Under the pieces are notes generated by a model, which searched no databases, was not told the origin of the DNA, and was given only the letters and a program-made list of their open reading frames with translations. A stretch of DNA of 15,507 bases. Source: Flavobacteriales bacterium (lineage in GTDB: Bacteria; Bacteroidota; Bacteroidia; Flavobacteriales_F; PHOS-HE28). This document shows, piece by piece, positions 6,495 to 13,380 of the stretch. The DNA lies in NCBI GenBank assembly GCA_020854015.1, contig JADZGG010000065.1, positions 1 through 15,507 on the forward strand. Reading direction: 5' to 3'. Each line of letters begins with the position of its first letter. Within the stretch, counting starts at the first letter, position 1. The translations under genes and the position numbers were made by a program.

Positions 6495-8132
6495 TCGGTT
6501 GCTGAGAATCGTAAGGTGACCTGTGTACGTCTTCGGCGCACCTTCCACGACGATCACGTAGAAATACGTTCCGTCGGACACGCTGCCACCGTTCCAGTTG
6601 TTGCGGTAGTTCTTCGCTTCATAAACAATGCGTCCCCACCGATTGAAGATCTTCACAGTATTGTTGGTGCCGGCGATACCTTCCACGTAGAACACATCGT
6701 TCAATCCGTCGCCGTTCGGACTGAAGACGTTCGGGATGATGATGTCGCAGCCTGCGTCCACCGTCACTTCCTGGGTCACGCTCTTCTCGCATTCATCCGT
6801 CACGGTGACAGGGTACGTACCATTAAGAAGCCCGGGCACCCAGATGGCGGACTGCTGTGAGCCTGTGCCCCAGAGGTATCCGAGATCCCCGAAGCCCCCG
6901 TTCGCCACTGCAGCGATCAGTACGGAATCATCCGAACAATCAAGTGAAAGGTCCTCGGTCTGGAGAACGATGGGGACATAGTCGACGATCTGTACACTGT
7001 CCACACTGATGCTGGTATCACCACAGGCGTTGACGAACGTGGCCGAAAGGATGATGCTCTCGGGTCCCTCAGCCAGGCCATCCTCGACCGGTGAGACCGG
7101 GAAGCTGACCGAGTTCTGTCCACTGGGTAGCGTAATGGTCGCAGGAAGAGCGGGGACATAATCCACACCATTGGTGGCGGAGCCGCTCACCTGGATCGTA
7201 ATGTCAATGTCATCCGCGCTACCGGGGCGGCTGATGGTGAATATGGCATCCGTGCATCCTTCGGTCATGACACCCTCGCTGCTCTCCGTCGTGATGTCGA
7301 TGTTGATCGCGTTGGGCGACGTGAAACTTCCGCCTTCAATGAAAACGCCACTGTCCAGGATCGGATCGCCAGCATCCGCTATCGCGATCTTGATATGGTA
7401 GGTCTGGCCGCATTCCACTAGGGCGGACGCGGTCAGCACCGTGGTGAGTCCATCGAATTGGATGTATTGCGGGTCCGTGCTGCTCGGCGGTGTGAAGCCA
7501 TCACCGTTGTCGACATAGTAGCTAGGGTTCGCAACGTCGTTCACGTTGTCGATGCTCACCGGTATAGTGGTGTTCGGCACCAACGCGATGTTGGCCGCAT
7601 TGTTCTGGTAAGGCCCACTTATGCCAGGTCCGCTTAAGAAGAAGCCGAACACATCATTGAAACCAGCGCTCACATACTCCAGATACTCTTCGCTTGCGAA
7701 CACATAGTTGAAGCTCAGCGAGTCACCTGATGGAACAAAGTCAAACTCCAGAACGGCAGCGTCGAAAGTGAAGGAATTGCTGGCCAGATCAAGGTCCACA
7801 TCACCCGCCAGACCCAGCCCTCCCAATGGCTCTGTGTCTCCACTGTTATCGTTCGGACCCAAGGCCACGTTGATGTCGCCCGAGGAGAGCATGATCCCCG
7901 TGTTCATGCCCACATTGCAATTGGTGCCATCAAAGCTCCCGATCTGCACGTAGGCCTGGTTCGCCGACAGGCCGTTGAATGTCAGGTTGCTCACCGTAAC
8001 GCCACCGCCGAGCAATACGTTCTGTACGAGGTCCGCCACCGTGACCGTGTTGTTCACCACGAGTTGGGCATTACCTACGAGCACACACGCACAAGCAGCG
8101 CTGAAGGCCGCGATCCTCTTCACTGGTTCCAT
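6489..8132 (-). CDS. T9SS type B-sorted choice-of-anchor L protein (547 aa paralog)
   Basis: This secreted protein starts with a signal peptide (MEPVKRIAAFSAACACVLVG, cleavage near NA|Q at 22-23). A choice-of-anchor L domain follows at about 23-275, with the signature AAVLEFDFVPSGDSL, then FASEEYLEYV and NDVFGFFLSGPGISGPY. Next is a Calx-beta-like region (about 276-395; TNGVDYVPALPATITLPSG), and one SprB/Ig-like repeat (about 396-463) ending in VTDECEKS. The C-terminus is the type B sorting domain: IPNVFSPNGDGLNDVF, then IFNRWGRIVYEAKNY and NNWNGGSVSDGTYFYVI. That domain sends proteins through the type IX secretion system, usually for release or surface display. The molecular role is unknown; adhesin or surface-matrix functions are guesses. 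It lies 18 nt after a larger paralog and is probably cotranscribed with it. Confidence 0.92.
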   Translation of the reverse strand: MEPVKRIAAFSAACACVLVGNAQLVVNNTVTVADLVQNVLLGGGVTVSNLTFNGLSANQAYVQIGSFDGTNCNVGMNTGIMLSSGDINVALGPNDNSGDTEPLGGLGLAGDVDLDLASNSFTFDAAVLEFDFVPSGDSLSFNYVFASEEYLEYVSAGFNDVFGFFLSGPGISGPYQNNAANIALVPNTTIPVSIDNVNDVANPSYYVDNGDGFTPPSSTDPQYIQFDGLTTVLTASALVECGQTYHIKIAIADAGDPILDSGVFIEGGSFTSPNAINIDITTESSEGVMTEGCTDAIFTISRPGSADDIDITIQVSGSATNGVDYVPALPATITLPSGQNSVSFPVSPVEDGLAEGPESIILSATFVNACGDTSISVDSVQIVDYVPIVLQTEDLSLDCSDDSVLIAAVANGGFGDLGYLWGTGSQQSAIWVPGLLNGTYPVTVTDECEKSVTQEVTVDAGCDIIIPNVFSPNGDGLNDVFYVEGIAGTNNTVKIFNRWGRIVYEAKNYRNNWNGGSVSDGTYFYVIVVEGAPKTYTGHLTILSNRR

Positions 8133-8150
8133 TTTGGATGATCCTGTTTT

Positions 8151-10799
8151 CTACTGGCTTCCGCGTAGCAAGGTCACATGCCCGTATCCCTCAACAGCGG
8201 GGAACAAGTGACCGGCCGCACGGTACTTGAAGACATACACACCGGTCTGAGCGTTGCCTGAACCGTTCACGCGACCATCCCATGGCTTCTGGATGTCAGT
8301 GGCCGTGTAGATCAATTCACCCCAACGGTCGAAGACCGCCAGTTCGAACTCATCGATGTAGTGCCCCGCCCATCCAAATGTTTCGTTCACACCGTCACCG
8401 TCGGGAGTAAAGGCGTTCGGGAAGTACAAGTGCGCAGGAGGGCGGATCAGCACGCTGTCCTCACCCACGCAACCGTGGATCGTGCGCACGTTCAAGGTCA
8501 CCCAATGCTCCTCGAGGTCCAGATAGCTGTGCACCACATCCGGCGTACGATACATGGTCCCGTCACCCATGTTCCACATGTGGAACGAGCAGATCGGGAA
8601 GGTGGCGGCCTGCAAATACCAATCGTCCTGGCCTTGGTTGGTCACAACGATGTCAACGAGCACGGGCTCCGGTGTCACGGTCACCGCGTCGCTGATCACT
8701 GAGCCGCACTGATCAAGGATGCCCACCGAATAGGTCGATTGTACCAAAGGTGTCACCCAGATCTGCGGGTCCGTGAAGTTCAGCTCCGGCCAGAATACCG
8801 TGTAGATGCCGCTTCCACCGCTCACATCGGCGAAAAGCAACACCGAATCACCATAACAGATGGTGGTGTCCGCGGTCAGTTCCAATACGAAGGGGTCATA
8901 GATCGGAAGCAAAGTGAATAAGGTGGTATCTCCCTCGTAGCCGCATTGGTCTGCCACTGTGATGGTATACGAAGCATCTGATGGAACGCCCACCTGCAAC
9001 GTATCCGCGAACGAGAGGATCTGGTTCAAGCTATTGGTCCACTGATAGGTATATACCCCGTTGCCCCCGGTCACGTTGGCCAAGGTCAAGGTGGTCGTGT
9101 CGCCCGGACAGACTACCGTGATGCTCTGTGCAGTGATGACGATAGGGGGCAGCGGCGCCGTGCTAACCAGCACCGAATCCGAGGCACTGAAACCGCAGCC
9201 ATCCGTTACCTCCGCCACATAATAGACCGCTGGGCTTGCGGCCGGCACGTTGATCGTCGATGTGGCACCCGCCGGGGCTCCATAAAGTGACCATTGATAC
9301 TGGTATACGCCGTTGCCACCTGAAGCACTGGTGACCGAAATGTTCGCGTTGCCAAGGCATTGGATCGCCGTGTCGGGCGTCAACGTGATCTGCATGGGCG
9401 CATACACCGGCATGGTCACCACAATGCTGTCGCTCACTGGCTGAACACTGCAAGAGTCTTCCACAGTGAAATAGTACGTTGTCGTCACCCCAGGAGAGAC
9501 CGTGATGCTGGGCGTGGTCGCCCCCGTGCTCCAACTGAACGCGTAATTCCCGGTTCCGCCCGTCACTGTTGGTGTCAGCACATAGCTCAGCCCGCAGGCG
9601 CCGTTCACGTCGTTCGAGACCACGTTCAGAGGTGGTGGTGTATCGATGTAGAAATCGTAGACCGTCTGCACCTGCTGGCCGGAACAGAAGAAGTTCTGGT
9701 TGATGGTGATCGTCAACGTTTCGATACCATCCGCATCCAAGGGGATGTTCAGGAACACGGGGAACATGGTGTCCCCGGGTTGATAGATGATCTGGGATGG
9801 CAAGGCTGGGGAATAGTCCACCCCGGCGGTAGCAGTACCGCTGATGACCAGTTCGATGGTGTCGTACGTGGCTGTATCGCCCATTCGCTCGAAATCAAGC
9901 TCTACGAGGCCACAACCTTCGAGCATGATCGTATCGTTCACCACATTGACGCCTGCCGCCAGGTTCGGCGCCACCTGGCCGGTACTGGTGAAACTGCCGG
10001 CCTTAAGGAACACGGCGCTGTCCCAGGCCGTATCGCTCGCGTCACCAATGGCGATCTTGATGTGGTACGTCTGGCCGCAGATCACTTCCGCTTGCGCCGT
10101 GATCACCACCGTGAACCCATCGTATTGCGGATACATGGCGTTGCCGTTGTACGGGAAATTGATGCCGGTTCCGTTCACGACATAGTAAGCCGAGTTCACC
10201 ACGTCATTGACCGTATTGATGGTCACGGGGTCGGTCGTGTTCGGGATCAACGCAATGTTGGCCGAGTTGTTGGAGAAGGGCCCGGATATCCCCGGCCCAC
10301 TCAGGAAGAACCCGAAGATGTCGTTCACACTGTTGACGAATTCGAGGTACTCGTCGGAAGCGAACACGAAGTCGAACTTCAGGGAATCACCGGTCGGCAC
10401 GAAATCGAACTCCAACACGGCCGCGTCGTTCACCGATTGTGGGTTCGCCAAGATCTCAAGGTCGGGATCCGTCTGTCCCATGTTCCCGCCACCCAAGCTG
10501 CTGCTGCCACTGTTGTTCGGCCCAAGGGCGTTGTTCACATCACCGGTCGCGAGAATGAGGCCCTGCCCCAGGCCCAGTACCGTGTTGGTGGCGTCCACCT
10601 CCCCCACTTGTTCGGTCACCACCGTGGCCGGTGCCCCATTGAAGGTGATGTTGCTGACCGAGAGACCCTGCCCCAGCAAGATGTTCTGCACCAACCAAGC
10701 CGGCGTCTGGGTGTTCGTGACCACCAATTGGGCCTGTCCCGCAAGCGGGAGCAACAGGGCGAACAGCGCGAAGCGTAGCGATCGGACCATGGATTCCAT
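8151..10799 (-). CDS. T9SS type B-sorted choice-of-anchor L protein with four Ig-like repeats (882 aa paralog)
   Basis: The signal peptide (residues 1-23, cleavage near QA|Q) is followed by a choice-of-anchor L domain at about 24-272 (FASDEYLEFV, NDIFGFFLSGPGISGPF), closely resembling that of the next gene. A Calx-beta-like region comes next (TAGVDYSPALPSQIIYQPGD). Then come four SprB/Ig-like repeats, each with a GG-x-G-x-Y...W core and ending near DSCS, DGCG, DQCG and DQCG. A PKD-like segment follows (MWNMGDGTMYRTPDVVHSY). The C-terminus is a T9SS type B sorting domain: FPNAFTPDGDGVNETFGW, FDRWGELIYTATD, PWDGRVNGSGNAQTGVYVFK. ATG at 10799 gives MESMVRS; the ATG three codons later (MVRSLRFALFALLLPLAG) is an equally good signal-peptide start. 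It is exported to the cell surface or medium; ligand unknown. First gene of the two-gene unit. Confidence 0.92.
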   Translation of the reverse strand: MESMVRSLRFALFALLLPLAGQAQLVVTNTQTPAWLVQNILLGQGLSVSNITFNGAPATVVTEQVGEVDATNTVLGLGQGLILATGDVNNALGPNNSGSSSLGGGNMGQTDPDLEILANPQSVNDAAVLEFDFVPTGDSLKFDFVFASDEYLEFVNSVNDIFGFFLSGPGISGPFSNNSANIALIPNTTDPVTINTVNDVVNSAYYVVNGTGINFPYNGNAMYPQYDGFTVVITAQAEVICGQTYHIKIAIGDASDTAWDSAVFLKAGSFTSTGQVAPNLAAGVNVVNDTIMLEGCGLVELDFERMGDTATYDTIELVISGTATAGVDYSPALPSQIIYQPGDTMFPVFLNIPLDADGIETLTITINQNFFCSGQQVQTVYDFYIDTPPPLNVVSNDVNGACGLSYVLTPTVTGGTGNYAFSWSTGATTPSITVSPGVTTTYYFTVEDSCSVQPVSDSIVVTMPVYAPMQITLTPDTAIQCLGNANISVTSASGGNGVYQYQWSLYGAPAGATSTINVPAASPAVYYVAEVTDGCGFSASDSVLVSTAPLPPIVITAQSITVVCPGDTTTLTLANVTGGNGVYTYQWTNSLNQILSFADTLQVGVPSDASYTITVADQCGYEGDTTLFTLLPIYDPFVLELTADTTICYGDSVLLFADVSGGSGIYTVFWPELNFTDPQIWVTPLVQSTYSVGILDQCGSVISDAVTVTPEPVLVDIVVTNQGQDDWYLQAATFPICSFHMWNMGDGTMYRTPDVVHSYLDLEEHWVTLNVRTIHGCVGEDSVLIRPPAHLYFPNAFTPDGDGVNETFGWAGHYIDEFELAVFDRWGELIYTATDIQKPWDGRVNGSGNAQTGVYVFKYRAAGHLFPAVEGYGHVTLLRGSQ

Positions 10800-10809
10800 T
10801 TCTGGACTT

Positions 10810-10817
10810 GAAAATTA
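10810..10817 (-). promoter_or_regulatory. Weak -7-like box for the T9SS-protein pair
   Basis: The minus strand reads TAATTTTC, one mismatch from TAnnTTTG, 10 nt before the ATG at 10799. It lies in the only AT-rich patch of the 121-nt divergent gap. No -33 box is visible. If the second ATG (10790) is used, the leader would be about 10 nt longer. Confidence 0.25.
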
Positions 10818-10891
10818 GGACTTTACAGGCACCGGGTGAAGACTGGATCCGCGCAAGATTGGTTGCCTGTGTCCCCCTTTCACTTGCCCGC

Positions 10892-10899
10892 TATCTTCG
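10892..10899 (+). promoter_or_regulatory. Possible -7 box for the dipeptidase gene
   Basis: TATCTTCG matches TAnnTTTG except for one T to C change and stands 21 nt before the ATG at 10921, at a plausible distance. The same TTCG variant occurs upstream of the histidine kinase (3971). No clear -33 TTTG is present. Confidence 0.42.
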
Positions 10900-10920
10900 T
10901 GGCCAGCCAAATCCCATCGC

Positions 10921-12297
10921 ATGTCCGCCATCGACGCCTACATCGAAACCCATAAAGACCGGTTCCTCAGCGAGTTGCTCGACCTTTTGCGCATCCCAAG
11001 CGTGAGCGCGGACCCCAAGTACAAGGGCGATGTGGCCCGTTGTGCAGAAGCTGTGAAGCAGCGCCTGATCGAGGCCGGTGCGGACAAGGTGGAGGTCTGC
11101 CAGACCGCAGGACACCCGATCGTCTACGGCGAGAAGATCATCGACCCATCGAAACCGACCGTGCTCGTATACGGCCACTACGATGTGCAACCCCCGGACC
11201 CTTTGGACCTCTGGCACAGCGGCCCCTTCGAACCTGTGATCAAGGATGGACTGATCTATGCCCGCGGCAGCGCTGATGACAAGGGCCAGTTCTACATGCA
11301 TGTGAAAGCAGTGGAGGCCATGGTCAAGACCGGCACGCTGCCTTGCAATGTGAAGATCATGATCGAGGGCGAAGAGGAGGTCGGGTCGGATAACCTGGGC
11401 CTGTTCGTGAAGAACAACAAGGAACGCTTGAAGGCCGATGTGGTGTTGATCAGCGATACCGCCATGATCGCCAACGATGTGCCCAGCATCAACACGGGCT
11501 TGCGCGGCCTCAGCTACTTGGAGGTGGAGGTGACCGGACCCAACCGCGACCTGCACAGCGGGGTGTACGGTGGTGCCGTGGCCAACCCCATCAATGTGCT
11601 GTGCGACATGATCAGTAGCATGCACGACAAAGACCGCCGCATCACCATCCCCGGCTTTTACGACGCGGTGAAGGAGTTGAGCGCCGCAGAACGCAAAGCC
11701 CTTGCCGAAGCACCGTTCGATCTGGAAGCGTACAAGAAGGACCTTCAGATCGGTGATGTGCTCGGCGAAAGCGGCTACACCTCCGAGGAGCGCAGCAGCA
11801 TTCGCCCGACGCTGGACGTCAATGGCATCTGGGGCGGCTACATCGGTGAGGGTGCCAAGACCGTGCTCCCTTCCAAGGCCTTCGCCAAGATCAGCATGCG
11901 TCTGGTACCTGACCAGAAGAGCGATGCCATCACCAAGCTCTTCAAGGACCACTTCGAGCGCATTGCCCCACCCAGCGTGAAGGTGGAAGTGCGTCCGCAC
12001 CACGGCGGGGAAGCAGCCGTGACCCCGATCGACTCGCCCGCCTACCTCGCAGCCAGCAAGGCGATGGAGGAGACCTTCGGCAAGAAGCCCATCCCCACCC
12101 GCGGCGGCGGAAGCATCCCCATTGTGGCGCTGTTCGAGGCCGAATTGGGCTTGAAGACCGTGCTCTTCGGCTTCGGGCTGGACTCTGACAACATCCACAG
12201 CCCGAATGAGCACTACGGCGTGTTCAACTACTTCAAGGGCATCAGCACCATCCCCCGCTTCTTCCAGCACTATGCCGCTTCGGGCCACAAGGCCTGA
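10921..12297 (+). CDS. M20-family metallodipeptidase
   Basis: The 458-residue product is a carnosinase/CNDP-like M20 peptidase that cleaves dipeptides or short peptides with two zinc or manganese ions. Motifs: VLVYGHYDVQPPDP with ligand His86 and Asp88; ARGSADDKGQ (bridging Asp around 119); MIEGEEEVGS (general-base and ligand Glu at 152-153); ISDT (Asp179); and NIHSPNEHYG near the C-terminus (last His ligand). The lid or dimerisation domain lies between, with GPNRDLHSGVYGG carrying the conserved His. There is no signal peptide, so it is cytoplasmic, where it probably recycles peptides. Length fits the family (450-470). ATG at 10921 is the first start before the conserved helix. It is divergent from the T9SS-protein pair, and a LEA-type lipoprotein gene follows 31 nt later. 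Confidence 0.94.
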   Translation: MSAIDAYIETHKDRFLSELLDLLRIPSVSADPKYKGDVARCAEAVKQRLIEAGADKVEVCQTAGHPIVYGEKIIDPSKPTVLVYGHYDVQPPDPLDLWHSGPFEPVIKDGLIYARGSADDKGQFYMHVKAVEAMVKTGTLPCNVKIMIEGEEEVGSDNLGLFVKNNKERLKADVVLISDTAMIANDVPSINTGLRGLSYLEVEVTGPNRDLHSGVYGGAVANPINVLCDMISSMHDKDRRITIPGFYDAVKELSAAERKALAEAPFDLEAYKKDLQIGDVLGESGYTSEERSSIRPTLDVNGIWGGYIGEGAKTVLPSKAFAKISMRLVPDQKSDAITKLFKDHFERIAPPSVKVEVRPHHGGEAAVTPIDSPAYLAASKAMEETFGKKPIPTRGGGSIPIVALFEAELGLKTVLFGFGLDSDNIHSPNEHYGVFNYFKGISTIPRFFQHYAASGHKA

Positions 12298-12328
12298 TCC
12301 GCGGCACGACCTTCGCAAGGTACTGCCC

Positions 12329-12781
12329 ATGCGGAACCTGCTCCTTCTTCTGATTCCCGTGGCCCTTATGGGTTGCCGGGCGTACAAGGATGTTGAACTT
12401 CAGGCCTTCAACGGTGTGGAGGTGCAACGGCTCGACAAGGACGGCATCGCCGCCCGGGTGAATGTGACCATCAACAACCCCAACGGCTTCCGGATCAAGG
12501 TCTCGGACCCCGATGTGGACCTCTACCTCAACGGGGCCAACGTCGGCAAGGCCACGCTGGACAGCTCAGTAGTGCTGGAGAAGCGCTCGTCACGCACCTA
12601 CGATATCCCGCTCCATGCACGTTTCGATGGCAAGGGTGGAACAGCGCTCATCACCATCATGGGAGCCGTGCTCTCAGGTGAAACACGCATCGGTGCCAAG
12701 GGCACGGTGGCCGCTTCCGCTTTTCTGCTGAAGAAGCGCTTCCCCTTCGACGTGGAGGAGCGTGTGCCCCTTAACGACTAG
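12329..12781 (+). CDS. LEA type 2 (LEA14-like) family lipoprotein
   Basis: From the ATG at 12329 the product is 150 residues: a lipoprotein signal (MRNLLLLLIPVALMGC, acylated Cys16) followed by one LEA14/WHy-like beta-sandwich domain. The pattern VNVTINNPNGFRIKVSDPD, then VDLYLNGANVGKATLDSS and SSRTYDIPLHARF is characteristic: a 'NPN' motif, alternating strands, and a weakly charged surface. In plants such domains protect against desiccation; bacterial versions are anchored lipoproteins of uncertain role. The open frame reaches further upstream (to 12206), but that part overlaps the dipeptidase and has no signal sequence, so I reject the longer start. It follows the dipeptidase by 31 nt and may share its transcript. 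Its TAG stop shares the palindrome ACTAGT with the stop of the convergent membrane protein gene. Confidence 0.85.
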   Translation: MRNLLLLLIPVALMGCRAYKDVELQAFNGVEVQRLDKDGIAARVNVTINNPNGFRIKVSDPDVDLYLNGANVGKATLDSSVVLEKRSSRTYDIPLHARFDGKGGTALITIMGAVLSGETRIGAKGTVAASAFLLKKRFPFDVEERVPLND

Positions 12782-13380
12782 TGCAGCTCTTCGACCTTCA
12801 ACGCCACCGAGGTCTCCCACCGGTCTATCACGTCGTAACCCAACGCTCCCTTGGAGACGCCGAGCAGCGGACCGATCACAAAGCCTCGCAATTCCTCGTT
12901 CTGTGTCAGCCGTGAGGCCAGTTCGTCCATGCGTCGCCCGGGCGGAAAGGCACCGGCATCGTGCCAGTAGGACAAGGTCTCCTGGCGTGAATAGTTGCCA
13001 TCCAGGATGTAGGTCGTCGATCCACCCCGCATGCCGTAGTTGAACCAGAGCAGAATGCTGAACGTGAACGGCCCCACGGCGAGCAGGTTGAACATGAACC
13101 ACTCGAACCGCTCCATGCCGAGCGCCAGGCCGCTGCGCACATAGGGCAGCAAGTTGCCCACGAAACAGAAGAAGGCCAGCCACCGGAACATGCCCCCGTA
13201 GGTGATGAAGGTGACGGACTGGCCCACCCAGAACGTGGCAATGAACGTGAGCATGCCGAAGGCCATCATGGTCCCCGGCCAATACTGCTCGCGCGCCATG
13301 CGCTCCACGGAGCCTTGTTGATGCTCCTGCCCTGCGTAACGCCCCAGGCGCTCCATTGTCTCCGTTCCTTTGTTCATCAT
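12778..13380 (-). CDS. Three-helix membrane protein of unknown function
   Basis: The product is about 200 residues. A polar N-terminus (residues 1-33) precedes three probable membrane helices at about 36-57 (GTMMAFGMLTFIATFWVGQS), 62-82 (MFRWLAFFCFVGNLLPYV) and 91-112 (FEWFMFNLLAVGPFTFSILL). A soluble C-terminal part of about 85 residues follows (YSRQETLSYWHDAGAFPP, then MDELASRLTQNEELRGFVIG), which probably faces one compartment. I do not recognise the family. The frame is open up to 13503, but that region is the start of the DUF255 gene on the other strand. The sensible starts are ATG at 13380, ATG at 13377, or ATG at 13356 (MERLGRYAG); the first two overlap the opposite gene's start codon. 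Its TAG stop overlaps the LEA gene's stop. Confidence 0.75.
   Translation of the reverse strand: MMNKGTETMERLGRYAGQEHQQGSVERMAREQYWPGTMMAFGMLTFIATFWVGQSVTFITYGGMFRWLAFFCFVGNLLPYVRSGLALGMERFEWFMFNLLAVGPFTFSILLWFNYGMRGGSTTYILDGNYSRQETLSYWHDAGAFPPGRRMDELASRLTQNEELRGFVIGPLLGVSKGALGYDVIDRWETSVALKVEELH

Noticed and set aside
8133..8150. The 18-nt gap between the two secreted-protein genes as a promoter or terminator site
   Set aside because: Too short for a promoter with both boxes, and there is no inverted repeat; the two genes are most simply one operon.
9360..10778. A 472-codon open frame on the plus strand opposite the 882-aa secreted protein
   Set aside because: Composition is rich in His, Arg, Gly and Val with no domain or signal; it is the antisense shadow of a GC-rich repeat protein whose minus-strand frame has clear domains.
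10891..12387. A 498-codon minus-strand frame opposite the dipeptidase
   Set aside because: The plus-strand frame carries every M20 metal-binding motif; the opposite frame is His/Val/Gly/Ala-rich without recognisable motifs, as expected of an antisense frame in high-GC DNA.
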